A stretch of DNA of 58,930 bases from assembly GCA_001873995.1 (NCBI GenBank), contig MNVR01000030.1, positions 1 to 58,930 of the forward strand, written 5' to 3'. Source of the stretch: Candidatus Phelpsiimicrobium noxiivivens (lineage in GTDB: Bacteria > Omnitrophota > Gorgyraeia > Velamenicoccales > Velamenicoccaceae). A model generated the notes under the pieces. It worked only from the letters and a program-made list of their open reading frames with translations. It was not told the DNA's origin and ran no database searches. This document shows positions 7,853 to 16,204 of the stretch, in pieces. Both the position numbers and the translations under genes were made by a program. Numbering within the stretch: position 1 is the first letter of the stretch; each line of letters begins with the position of its first letter.

Positions 7853-9526
7853 ATGAAAAAACAAGTTATACGTATAGCTCTAGCGCAGATGAATTCCGTT
7901 GTCGGCGCCCTAAAAGGCAACGCCGATAAGATCATCAGTCTGGCTAAAGAAGCGCAGTCGCAGGGGGCGGATATAGTCTCTTTCCCTGAGCTGGCTGTCA
8001 CGGGTTATCCTCCGGAAGACCTTCTTTTTAAAGCGCAGTTCGTGGACGATAATTTAGAACAGCTTAAGCGTATCGCAGCCTACATAGGCAATATTGTTTG
8101 TATTGTAGGGTTTGCTGACAGGAAAGCGAAAGCTTTATATAATGCGGCGGCGGTCATCCATAACGCCAGGATAAAAGGCGTATACCATAAAGCGTATCTT
8201 CCTAATTACGGTGTTTTTGATGAGGAACGTTATTTCAGACGTGGGTCGGAGTTTCCCATTTTTGGTATTGGCAAAACACTTATGGGCGTGAACATCTGCG
8301 AGGACATTTGGCATTTAGAGGGTCCGGCAGGTATACAGGCTTATAAAGGCGCGCGCCTTATTGTAAATATCAATGCTTCGCCTTTTCACATGGGTAAAGG
8401 TCTGCTAAGGGAGAATATTTTAAAAAAGCAGGCTAAGAAACATAAAGTGTTTATCTCCTATACTAATCTTGTCGGAGGCCAGGATGAGCTGGTCTTTGAC
8501 GGCGCGAGCATGGTCATTGACGATAAAGGAAGGGTCATTGCCAGGGCGCAGGTTTTTAAAGAACAATTGCTTATCGCGGAGTTAGAAGTTGTCAGGGCCT
8601 TTAAGAAACCGGATGTATTTTTGAAAGAGATATCAGACGATAAGCCGTTATTGGCAAAGCCCCATGGTGTGCATATCAAAAGCCACGCGGCCGAGGTATA
8701 CGAAGCCTTGACGCTTGGCCTGCGCGATTACATCTCAAAGAACGGTTTTAAAAAGGTTGTTTTGGGGCTTAGCGGCGGTATAGATTCTTCATTAGTAGCG
8801 GCTATCGCGGTGGAAGCGATAGGCAAAGAGAATGTTCTAGGCGTTGCTATGCCGTCTATATTTACATCTGATGGATCAAAAGAAGACGCGGAAATACTTG
8901 CGAAAAATCTCGGTATCGGATTTAAGGTCATACCTATACAGGAGATCTTTCGTGTATATCTTGAGGTTCTCAAAAAGGCCTTTGGCGCGGTAAAGCAGGA
9001 TGTTACGGAAGAAAATCTGCAGGCTAGGATACGTGGGAATATACTTATGGCCCTTTCCAATAAGTTTGGATATTTGGCTATTAACACGGGCAATAAATCT
9101 GAGGTTTCATGCGGTTATTGCACGCTTTACGGCGACATGGCGGGTGGGTTTGGGGTCATTAAAGACGTGACGAAAACACTTGTATATAAGCTATCAGGGC
9201 ATGTGAACGAAAAAGCAGGATATGATGTAATACCGCTGAGCGTGTTTAAAAAAGCCCCAACAGCTGAATTAAGGCCTAATCAAAAAGATTCGGATACTCT
9301 GCCTGAATATGGCATTTTGGACCATGTGTTGAAGTTATATGTGGAGGAAGATAAGAGTTTATTGGATATCTCTAAGTCTGGGGCAGATAAGGCTGTGATC
9401 GAGCGCGTGATGAGGATGGTGGATACAAACGAGTATAAGCGCAGGCAAGCGCCTCCCGGTATCAAGATAACGCCTAAGGCATTCGGCCGCGACCGACGCA
9501 TGCCAATAACGAATAAATATAAATAG
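7853..9526 (+). CDS. nadE: Glutamine-dependent NAD(+) synthetase
   Basis: Converts deamido-NAD to NAD using ammonia from glutamine. At 557 residues it has two domains. The N-terminal nitrilase-type glutaminase (about 1-260) has the catalytic triad in FPELAVTGYPP (Glu), YHKAYLPNYGVFDE (Lys) and GVNICEDIW (Cys). The C-terminal synthetase (about 275-557) has the PP-loop GLSGGIDSSL and NTGNKSEVSCGY. It starts three bases after the ANTAR gene stop and is followed at two bases by a glutamine amidotransferase, so glutamine use is a theme of this operon. Confidence 0.95.
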   Translation: MKKQVIRIALAQMNSVVGALKGNADKIISLAKEAQSQGADIVSFPELAVTGYPPEDLLFKAQFVDDNLEQLKRIAAYIGNIVCIVGFADRKAKALYNAAAVIHNARIKGVYHKAYLPNYGVFDEERYFRRGSEFPIFGIGKTLMGVNICEDIWHLEGPAGIQAYKGARLIVNINASPFHMGKGLLRENILKKQAKKHKVFISYTNLVGGQDELVFDGASMVIDDKGRVIARAQVFKEQLLIAELEVVRAFKKPDVFLKEISDDKPLLAKPHGVHIKSHAAEVYEALTLGLRDYISKNGFKKVVLGLSGGIDSSLVAAIAVEAIGKENVLGVAMPSIFTSDGSKEDAEILAKNLGIGFKVIPIQEIFRVYLEVLKKAFGAVKQDVTEENLQARIRGNILMALSNKFGYLAINTGNKSEVSCGYCTLYGDMAGGFGVIKDVTKTLVYKLSGHVNEKAGYDVIPLSVFKKAPTAELRPNQKDSDTLPEYGILDHVLKLYVEEDKSLLDISKSGADKAVIERVMRMVDTNEYKRRQAPPGIKITPKAFGRDRRMPITNKYK

Positions 9527-9528
9527 CC

Positions 9529-10224
9529 ATGAAAAAGATACTTATCATTAGGCATATAGCAATCGAAGGGCCAGGGACATTTGGTGAATTTTTGAAGAAG
9601 AAAAATATTGATCATGCCATTTTGGATGTCTTTAGTAAAAACGGAGCTGTTTTAGCTTCGCAGGACATAAAGACTGTTGCCGCGGTCGTTATTTTAGGCG
9701 GGCCCATGAATGTTTACGAAGATGAAAAATTCCCATTTTTGACTGTAGAGAAAGATTTCATTCATAGAGTGATAGAAGAAAAGGCGCCTCTTTTAGGTAT
9801 TTGCCTGGGCGCGCAGCTTATTGCCTGTGTCCTTGGCGCTAAAGTCATGCGAGCCCCTTGCAAGGAGATAGGGTGGTATGACATGCCGCTTGAAAAAGCG
9901 GCGAGAACAGATCCCTTAATAAAAGGGGCAGGTGATAAAATGACAGTCTTCCAATGGCATGAAGATACTTTTGACCTGCCCAAAGGCGCTTTACTTCTAG
10001 CCAGAAATAACGGGATGAACCAGGCTTTTCGTTTTGGGAATTTTACTTGGGGTTTTCAATTCCATATTGAAGTAGGCGAGAAAATGATAGCCAGTTGGCG
10101 CGCTGAATATGGCCAGGAATGCAGTGCTGCAGAGCCTGGGCGTGATTTCAAAAAGCGATCTGAAGGTATCTATGGCTCGTTTTTGGATCTTTGCGTAATA
10201 TCACCTAATAACGCGAGGCCTTGA
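9529..10224 (+). CDS. Class I glutamine amidotransferase (GMP synthase-like)
   Basis: A 231-residue stand-alone GATase-1 domain. The nucleophile elbow is LLGICLGAQLIA (Cys), and the His-Glu pair lies in WGFQFHIEV. An oxyanion-loop-like VVILGGPMNVYED lies earlier. Such stand-alone proteins are related to GuaA and to gamma-glutamyl hydrolases but lack the ATP pyrophosphatase domain, so the acceptor is unknown. It lies two bases after nadE. Its stop codon sits inside the -35 box of the next promoter (10221-10226). Confidence 0.85.
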   Translation: MKKILIIRHIAIEGPGTFGEFLKKKNIDHAILDVFSKNGAVLASQDIKTVAAVVILGGPMNVYEDEKFPFLTVEKDFIHRVIEEKAPLLGICLGAQLIACVLGAKVMRAPCKEIGWYDMPLEKAARTDPLIKGAGDKMTVFQWHEDTFDLPKGALLLARNNGMNQAFRFGNFTWGFQFHIEVGEKMIASWRAEYGQECSAAEPGRDFKKRSEGIYGSFLDLCVISPNNARP

Positions 10225-10249
10225 CAATCCGGGAGCCGTGTGTTATATT
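10221..10249 (+). promoter_or_regulatory. Sigma-70-type promoter of the lrp-glnA operon
   Basis: TTGACA (10221-10226), a 17-base spacer and TATATT (10244-10249) give a near-perfect consensus promoter. Transcription should start near 10256 and run into the hairpin-terminator leader that follows. The -35 box overlaps the stop codon of the upstream gene. Confidence 0.85.
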
Positions 10250-10262
10250 TCTTTCCAGTTAC

Positions 10263-10310
10263 GCACAAGGAAAGTGCATAAGAAAACAATGAGGAAGCGA
10301 TGGGGCGTTC
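10263..10310 (+). promoter_or_regulatory. Probable ANTAR antitermination hairpins, lrp-glnA leader
   Basis: P1 is GCAC/GTGC (10263-10277) with loop AAGGAAA (A1 and G4, seven bases). A second weak hairpin is GAAGCG/CGTTC (10294-10310) with loop ATGGGG (A1, G4). Its 3' arm shares bases with the terminator 5' arm starting at 10304, so the two are mutually exclusive. The stems are imperfect, so this is the least certain pair of the four. Confidence 0.55.
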
Positions 10311-10331
10311 TAAAAAAAGAACGCCATTTTT
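10304..10331 (+). terminator. Intrinsic terminator/attenuator in lrp-glnA leader
   Basis: GGCGTTCT (10304-10311) and AGAACGCC (10318-10325) pair perfectly around AAAAAA and are followed by a T-tract (10327-10331). It lies only about 50 bases after the promoter start and about 290 bases before lrp, so it acts on a leader and not on a gene end. Confidence 0.85.
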
Positions 10332-10373
10332 ATTGTATTGACCGTTGCGGCAGCTTATGATAATCTGAATCAA

Positions 10374-10598
10374 TTCGTTAATAACTTGATATTTATTAAG
10401 TTTTTGATTATGTCATTCATCCGCTCGGCATTCGCGAAAAGTTTTCCGAAAATGTCAAAAACAACTCGCCCGCCATTAGAGCGTTGGCGGGCTTTAGACA
10501 GTTTTTGCCAAACACTTTTCAAAAAACTTTTCACTCATAACATGCCTCTTTATGCTCCTGAATGACATAACCAAAATCTTCTAGTAGTTATTAACGAA
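10374..10598. repeat. 225-bp nested palindromic element (family A)
   Basis: Outer arms TTCGTTAATAACT (10374-10386) and its exact complement (10586-10598) enclose TTTTTGATTATGTCATTCA (10401-10419) and its near-complement (10559-10576). Inside is a further long imperfect hairpin (about 10435-10532) tipped by GCCCGCCA/TGGCGGGC (10468-10492). The stretch 10534-10558 is repeated with one mismatch at 16121-16145. No coding sequence is credible. The structure resembles a non-autonomous mobile element (MITE-like) or a long hairpin RNA. Together with the leader it fills the 398-base gap before lrp. Confidence 0.75.
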
Positions 10599-10622
10599 AG
10601 AACCATAAACTTGGAGGACGTG

Positions 10623-11108
10623 ATGGACGCGATTCTTGAACTTTTAGCCAAAGATGCCAGGATCACTCCGCTGGAGATATCTAAACTGACTAAGATCAAG
10701 GTTGAAGAGGTTAAAAAGAGGATAAGGAAATACGAAAAAGACGGCATTATACTAGGATACAAGACTGTGATAAACAGAGAGATGGTGGAGGATAAAGAGC
10801 GTGAGGTGCGCGCTTTGATAGAAGTTAAGGTAATGCCGCAAAAAGACCTTGGGTTTGATAAAGTCGCGGAGCGTATTTATTCTTTTCCCGAAGTCACTAA
10901 CTGTTACCTGCTTTCGGGCAGTTATGACCTGCTTCTTGTTGTGGAGGGGAAAGACCTAAAGACGGTCTCGCGTTTTGTAGCTGAAAAGCTTTCTCCTATG
11001 GAACACGTGCGCGGCACTGTGACCCATTTTCTTTTGAAAAAATACAAACAAGACAGCACTATTTTAAAATGCAGGGAAGAAGATAAAAGATTGGCGATCT
11101 CGTACTAA
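10623..11108 (+). CDS. Lrp/AsnC family transcriptional regulator
   Basis: A 161-residue regulator. An N-terminal winged HTH (about residues 1-55; ILELLAKDARITPLEISKLT, EVKKRIRKYEKDGIILGYK) is followed by the RAM/AsnC ligand-binding domain (about 65-145; EVRALIEVKVMPQKDLGFDK, VTNCYLLSGSYDLLLVVEGK). These proteins sense amino acids as octamers. ATG 10623 is chosen because GGAGG at 10613-10617 is ideally placed; GTG 10620 and TTG 10611 are alternatives. It precedes an aminotransferase and glutamine synthetase, so it probably controls amino-acid nitrogen. Its own transcript carries the 10.2-kb attenuator. Confidence 0.9.
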   Translation: MDAILELLAKDARITPLEISKLTKIKVEEVKKRIRKYEKDGIILGYKTVINREMVEDKEREVRALIEVKVMPQKDLGFDKVAERIYSFPEVTNCYLLSGSYDLLLVVEGKDLKTVSRFVAEKLSPMEHVRGTVTHFLLKKYKQDSTILKCREEDKRLAISY

Positions 11109-11175
11109 AATCCTATGCTGACGCACAGGTAATTATGGAGTAGATACTGTAGGCGTAAGCCAGCAGAGTAAAAAT

Positions 11176-12336
11176 ATGAATAAAAACATCGTATCCAATA
11201 AAGTCCAACAAATGCAGCCTTCGGGTATCAGGGTTTTTTTTGACCTTGTCCTTGGGATGAAAGATGTTATATCCTTAGGTATTGGCGAGCCTGATTTTGT
11301 TACGCCCTGGCATATCCGCGAGAGCGCGATCTACTCTATTGAGCAGGGATATACCTCCTATACTTCAAATAAGGGCCTCCTGAAGCTTAGGGCATATATC
11401 TCGCAAGACATAAAAAAACAGCATGGCCTGGAATATGATATTAACGATGAGATCTTAGTGACAGTCGGTGTCAGCGAGGGCGTTGATCTTTTGATGCGCG
11501 CTATTATTGATCCAGGCGATAAGATATTGATACCCGTTCCAAGCTATGTATCGTACGGGCCTGTGGCGGAATTGGCAGGAGGGATAGCTAAATTTATCTC
11601 ACTAAACCAGAAAAACGGCTTTAAGCTGACGAGCGAGGATATAGAAAAGAACATGGATGGCAAAGTAAAAGCTATCCTTTTGAATTATCCGTGCAATCCT
11701 ACGGGAGCGACCTACACCAAGAAAGAGCTGCTGGCGTTAAATAAAGTCATTCAAAAGCATGATATCCTTGTTATCTCAGATGAAGTTTACGACGCGCTGA
11801 CATATGATTTTGCTCATACTCCTTTCGCGACTTTGCCCGGAGCTAAAGAACGCACAATATATTTAAATGGATTTTCTAAAAATTATGCCATGACCGGCTG
11901 GCGCGTGGGTTTCGCGTGCGGGCCTAAAGCGATCATCGCGGCAATGACAAAGATCCACCAATATACCATTATGTGCGTTCCTATTATGTCCCAGATGGCG
12001 GCAAGCGAAGCGCTTATTGGGCCGCGCAAACCCTTAGATGATATGAAACGCGAATATCACCGCCGTAGAGATTTTGTTATAGGGCGTCTTAACGAAGTAG
12101 GGTTGAGATGCCATAAACCGCAAGGGGCTTTTTACGCTTTTCCTTCTGTCAGAAAGACAGGGTTATCGTCTGTTGATTTCGCGTCGCAGCTTTTGAAGAA
12201 GAAAAAGGTGGCGGTAGTCCCGGGTACGGCATTTGGGCCCGAAGGGGAGGGCTATATCAGGATCTCCTACGCGTCCGGTTTTGACCAACTCAAAGAAGCG
12301 TTTGTCAGGATAGAAGAGTTTGTTAAGAACAGATGA
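11176..12336 (+). CDS. Class I/II PLP-dependent aminotransferase
   Basis: A 386-residue fold-type I aminotransferase (aspartate/aromatic family). Visible are GIGEPDFVTPWHIRESA, the YTSNKGLLKLR substrate loop, the LNYPCNPTGATY segment with the conserved Asn, the ISDEVYDAL motif, and the PLP lysine in LNGFSKNYAMTGWRVGF. It transfers amino groups between glutamate and a keto acid; the exact substrate cannot be told from sequence. It follows lrp at 67 bases, and glutamine synthetase follows it, consistent with one nitrogen-responsive operon. Confidence 0.92.
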   Translation: MNKNIVSNKVQQMQPSGIRVFFDLVLGMKDVISLGIGEPDFVTPWHIRESAIYSIEQGYTSYTSNKGLLKLRAYISQDIKKQHGLEYDINDEILVTVGVSEGVDLLMRAIIDPGDKILIPVPSYVSYGPVAELAGGIAKFISLNQKNGFKLTSEDIEKNMDGKVKAILLNYPCNPTGATYTKKELLALNKVIQKHDILVISDEVYDALTYDFAHTPFATLPGAKERTIYLNGFSKNYAMTGWRVGFACGPKAIIAAMTKIHQYTIMCVPIMSQMAASEALIGPRKPLDDMKREYHRRRDFVIGRLNEVGLRCHKPQGAFYAFPSVRKTGLSSVDFASQLLKKKKVAVVPGTAFGPEGEGYIRISYASGFDQLKEAFVRIEEFVKNR

Positions 12337-12426
12337 AGTTTAACCGATAAAAACTTGTGGGTAATGTGGCTTGCGTTGCAAAGTGGCTATGCAAGTGATC
12401 TTATCCCTATTGAAATGGAGAATAAT

Positions 12427-14619
12427 ATGAGTATCAGGCAGGAAATATTAAAGGGTATTGAAAGCAAAGAATTGACTGAGGTCAGACATCCTAAAAAGGT
12501 TTCAAGCTATTTCGGCGAGAATACGTTTAATATTCCGACGATAAAGAAACATATATCTAAGAAGACCTTTGAGGCGTTTTCAGGCTGGCTCCAGGAAGGC
12601 AAGCAGATCACTTTAGCTCAGGCGAACGAGATCGCCGGAGCTATGAAGGACTGGGCCATATCCAAGGGAGCGACATATTACACCCATTGGTTCCAGCCGA
12701 TGACCGGCATGACCGCTGAGAAACATGATAGTTTTATTTCTTTTGTTGGCCCAGGCAAGGTCATAGAGAAGTTTTCGGGTTCAAAACTTATTAAAGGTGA
12801 ACCTGATGCTTCAAGTTTTCCCTCAGGAGGCATACGCACCACGTTTGAAGCGCGCGGTTATACTGCTTGGGACCCATCGAGCCCGGCATTTATCATAGAG
12901 AGCAAATTAGGCAAGACGCTTTGTATCCCTACGATATTTGTCTCTTACCATGGCCATGCCCTGGATAAGAAATTGCCGCTTTTAAAATCCGATGAAGCGC
13001 TCAACCAGGCGGCTGTAAAATTTATTAAACTTTTTGGCAATAAAAAGGCCAGGAAGGTCGTCTCAACTTGCGGCCCTGAGCAGGAGTATTTCCTTATTGA
13101 TAAGAATTATTACAAGATGCGCCAGGACCTTATCTTGACAGGCCGCACGCTTGTGGGAGCGTCTTCACCTAAAGATCAACAATTGGAAGACCAGTATTTT
13201 GGCTCTATTAAAGAGCGCGTGGTGAACTTTATGTATGCGTTAGGTGAAGAGGCCTATAAATTGGGTATTCCAGTTATGACTCGGCACAATGAAGTAGCGC
13301 CTCATCAATATGAGTTTGCCCCTATTTTTGAAGAATCAAATCTTGCTACAGATCATAATCAGCTTTTAATGGAACTTATGAAAAAGGTGGCATTGCGGCA
13401 CGACATGGTCTGCCTTTTGCATGAGAAGCCGTTTGCCGGAATAAATGGGAGTGGTAAGCATTTGAACTGGTCTATGGCGGACGAAAGTGATAATAACCTG
13501 CTTAATCCTGGCTCAACACCCGAGAGCAATCTGCAATTTTTGGCTGTTTTGGCAAGCGTCCTTCGCGCGGTCTATAAATACTCAGATCTTCTCCGCGCAA
13601 GTGTAGCGCACGCGGGTAATGAACACCGTTTAGGGGCTAATGAGGCGCCGCCGGCTATTATATCCGTGTTTTTGGGCGAACAGCTGACGCAGATATTAGA
13701 TACTATTGAAAATGGCAAGAAACAGGAAGTAAGCCGTCAGGATATTATGGACCTGGGAGTATCAAGGCTGCCTGTCGTGAATAAAGATATGACGGATAGG
13801 AACCGCACCTCGCCCTTCGCGTTTACGGGCAATAAGTTTGAGTTCAGGGCTGTTGGTTCTTCTCAGAATATCTCTACATCCATCGCGGTCATAAATACGA
13901 TAGTAGCTGATTCTTTGGATTTTGTGCGCGGCAAGATCGAACAGGCCGCGAAGTCCAAAGATTTTAATACCGCAGTCTTAAGTATTATCGCGGATGTCGT
14001 AAGAGATACTAAAAAGATACGCTTTGAAGGCAACAACTATTCACAAGATTGGAAAAAAGAGGCGGCGCGCCGCGGCCTGCCCAATGAACCTTCTACCGCT
14101 GAGGCATTAAAAGCATTTATTAAAGAAGAAAATATGGCTCTTTTTGAGAGATACAAGATATTCACTAAGGAAGAGCTGCGTTCTCGTTATAAGATATGGT
14201 TGGAGACGTATATCAAACTCTTGGAGATAGAAGCCAAGACATTAAACGAGATGGTGAATTCAAGCATAGTGCCCAACGCGTTTGATTATCAGAATTTATT
14301 GAGCGGAAACCTTCGCGCCATGGTAGAGCTTAAAGAGAAAGCAGGTGTTAAATTTTCAGATGAGGCCTTTGAAGACCAAAAGGAGCATCTGGCTGAAGTT
14401 ACAGAGATGATCCATTACGTCCGCAAGAACACGAAGGCAATGATGAAATTTTTAGATGAAGTCCACGGCGTTGATGAAGAAGATAAGGCCAAGCGCTTTT
14501 TCGCGGAATTAAGGCCTATTATGGAACACATTCGTAAGCACGCGGACCTATTGGAGTGCGTTATTTCTGACGAACACTGGGACTTACCTAAGTACAGGGA
14601 GATGTTGTTCGTAAAATGA
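12427..14619 (+). CDS. glnA: Glutamine synthetase type III
   Basis: Makes glutamine from glutamate, ammonia and ATP. At 730 residues it has the length of the GSIII (GlnN) family and not the roughly 450-470 of GSI. Recognisable are KGATYYTHWFQPMTGMTAEK, CGPEQEYFLIDK (metal-binding Glu pair), MTRHNEVAPHQYEFAP, NGSGKHLNWSM and the GSIII-typical GANEAPPAIISVFLG. The C-terminal part is helical. ATG 12427 is chosen because GGAG at 12417-12420 fits and the protein begins SIRQEILKGI as in the family; a TTG at 12355 would add 24 residues. It is followed by pgi with a four-base overlap. Confidence 0.94.
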   Translation: MSIRQEILKGIESKELTEVRHPKKVSSYFGENTFNIPTIKKHISKKTFEAFSGWLQEGKQITLAQANEIAGAMKDWAISKGATYYTHWFQPMTGMTAEKHDSFISFVGPGKVIEKFSGSKLIKGEPDASSFPSGGIRTTFEARGYTAWDPSSPAFIIESKLGKTLCIPTIFVSYHGHALDKKLPLLKSDEALNQAAVKFIKLFGNKKARKVVSTCGPEQEYFLIDKNYYKMRQDLILTGRTLVGASSPKDQQLEDQYFGSIKERVVNFMYALGEEAYKLGIPVMTRHNEVAPHQYEFAPIFEESNLATDHNQLLMELMKKVALRHDMVCLLHEKPFAGINGSGKHLNWSMADESDNNLLNPGSTPESNLQFLAVLASVLRAVYKYSDLLRASVAHAGNEHRLGANEAPPAIISVFLGEQLTQILDTIENGKKQEVSRQDIMDLGVSRLPVVNKDMTDRNRTSPFAFTGNKFEFRAVGSSQNISTSIAVINTIVADSLDFVRGKIEQAAKSKDFNTAVLSIIADVVRDTKKIRFEGNNYSQDWKKEAARRGLPNEPSTAEALKAFIKEENMALFERYKIFTKEELRSRYKIWLETYIKLLEIEAKTLNEMVNSSIVPNAFDYQNLLSGNLRAMVELKEKAGVKFSDEAFEDQKEHLAEVTEMIHYVRKNTKAMMKFLDEVHGVDEEDKAKRFFAELRPIMEHIRKHADLLECVISDEHWDLPKYREMLFVK

Positions 14620-16088
14620 GCGATATAAAATTTGATTTTAACAATATGCTTAGTTCTAATATAGGCCGAGCGCATGGTGTCTCTGCGGCCGAATTGGCAG
14701 GTATATCTAAAGCCGTTAAGAGTGCTCACAAGCATCTGCGCGGTATTTTGGCCGATCCGGTTAGCCGTATCCGCCTGGGGCTTGAGTGGGCGATGCTGCC
14801 TTTTCAAGATGAAAAGTTCATAAATGAGATCCAGGCGTTGGGTGATGAAATAGCGTTTAAGTACGAGAACGTCCTTTCTTTGGGTATTGGTGGTTCTTAT
14901 CTGGGGTTGAAGGCGGCGCAAGAGGCTTTGCGGCCGCCTTATTTTAATGAATTCTCTTCCTTGCGGCAAAAACGCGCCAAAATATATTTTGAAGGTAATA
15001 ATCTTGACCCCACATCCTTAAACGTTCTTTTGAAAAATCTTGACCCTGTTAAAACATTCGTAGTTGTCATTTCTAAATCAGGCGAGACTACTGAGACAAG
15101 ATCAGTTTTTGATGTTGTTGAAAAGTGGTTAAGAGATGGCGTAGGAGACGGGTTCGGCCGTCAGATACTAGCCATAACAGATCCTAGATCAGGCAGTTTG
15201 CGCAAGAGGGTAGATGCTGAACAGAAAAAAGACGCTTTAAGCTTCCGTAACTTATCGCTTTTACCTGGTGTTGGCGGGCGTTATTCGGAATTGAATATGG
15301 GCCTTTTGCATTTGGCAATCATAGGCGCAAATATCGCGGATGTTTTGGCAGGGGCTCAAGACATGGCCACAAGATGCGGCAAGCCAGATCTTTTGAAAAA
15401 TCCTGCGTATTTTTACGCGAGTTTGCATTTTATCGCTTATAAAAAGAAAGGCAAATCCATTGCCATTTTTATGCCTTTTACGGAATTATTGAAATCCACC
15501 GCGGATTGGTATTGTCAGTTGCTCGCGGAAAGTACTGGCAAGAAGTTTGGACGAAAAATAAAAGTATTAAGTGGCGGTGGCGAGGCCTGGGAATTTGACG
15601 CGCGCCGTGTCCTTGGCGTTGGCCGTACTCCGGTGCCGGCCCGCGGGACCACAGACCTGCATTCTATTCAGCAGAATAATGTTGAAGGCGAGAATAACAA
15701 GGTTGTTACCATGATGCGCGTAGAGAGTTTTAAGGATGACCTACAAATTCCCGTAACGAATGGAATACTTTCAGGTAAATCTTTTTGTGAGTTGCTGAAA
15801 TTAGCGCAAGAAGCTACAGAGTGGGCTTTGACGGCTAATAACAGGCCAAATTGCACGGTTACGCTTTCGCAAATAACGCCAAAGATATGGGGTGGGCTAA
15901 TTTATTTCTTTGAAATGGCTACTGCCTTTGAGGGAGAGCTGCTTGGTATCAATGCCTTTGACCAGCCGGGTGTAGAGAGTTATAAGAATTACATGTATTT
16001 TAAGTTAGGTAAGCCTGGCCTGTCGCCTCAAATAGCGGCAGAGATCAAGAAACACCCAATAAAGAAGAACCCAAAGTTCATTATTTAA
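14616..16088 (+). CDS. pgi: Glucose-6-phosphate isomerase
   Basis: Interconverts glucose-6-phosphate and fructose-6-phosphate. The 490-residue protein shows the SIS folds and active-site segments of the family: LSLGIGGSYLGLKAAQEAL, VISKSGETTETRSVFDV, LLPGVGGRYSELNMG (catalytic Glu), and the late QPGVESYKNYMYFKLG with the conserved Lys region. It overlaps glnA by four bases, so it is co-translated with it, an unusual pairing of carbon and nitrogen genes. The stop is followed by a palindromic repeat of family A/B and then glgC. Confidence 0.93.
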   Translation: MSDIKFDFNNMLSSNIGRAHGVSAAELAGISKAVKSAHKHLRGILADPVSRIRLGLEWAMLPFQDEKFINEIQALGDEIAFKYENVLSLGIGGSYLGLKAAQEALRPPYFNEFSSLRQKRAKIYFEGNNLDPTSLNVLLKNLDPVKTFVVVISKSGETTETRSVFDVVEKWLRDGVGDGFGRQILAITDPRSGSLRKRVDAEQKKDALSFRNLSLLPGVGGRYSELNMGLLHLAIIGANIADVLAGAQDMATRCGKPDLLKNPAYFYASLHFIAYKKKGKSIAIFMPFTELLKSTADWYCQLLAESTGKKFGRKIKVLSGGGEAWEFDARRVLGVGRTPVPARGTTDLHSIQQNNVEGENNKVVTMMRVESFKDDLQIPVTNGILSGKSFCELLKLAQEATEWALTANNRPNCTVTLSQITPKIWGGLIYFFEMATAFEGELLGINAFDQPGVESYKNYMYFKLGKPGLSPQIAAEIKKHPIKKNPKFII

Positions 16089-16100
16089 ATAAACGTATAA

Positions 16101-16165
16101 GCTTTTGATCATGTTATTCACTCATAACATGCCTCTTTATGCTGCTGAATAACATGATCAAAAGC
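16101..16165. repeat. Palindromic element, short version (family B)
   Basis: GCTTTTGATCATGTTATTCA (16101-16120) and its perfect 20-base complement (16146-16165) flank 25 bases (16121-16145) that match 10534-10558 with one difference. The flanking arms are also similar to those of the 10.4-kb element, so this is the same family without the 114-bp inner palindrome. It could also act as a terminator-like hairpin after pgi, though no long U-tract follows. Confidence 0.8.
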
Positions 16166-16204
16166 CTCTAAATATACAATAAATACGAAAGAATCAAGAA
16201 ATAT

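Noticed and set aside
10338-10565. A 75-codon reading frame upstream of lrp
   Set aside because: It runs through the palindromic repeat element, has no Shine-Dalgarno, and its residues look like random translation.
12337-12426. glnA leader as a possible glutamine riboswitch
   Set aside because: Some pairing (CTTGC/GCAAG, GGGTAA/TTATCCC) is possible, but the conserved glnA-motif core is not recognisable.
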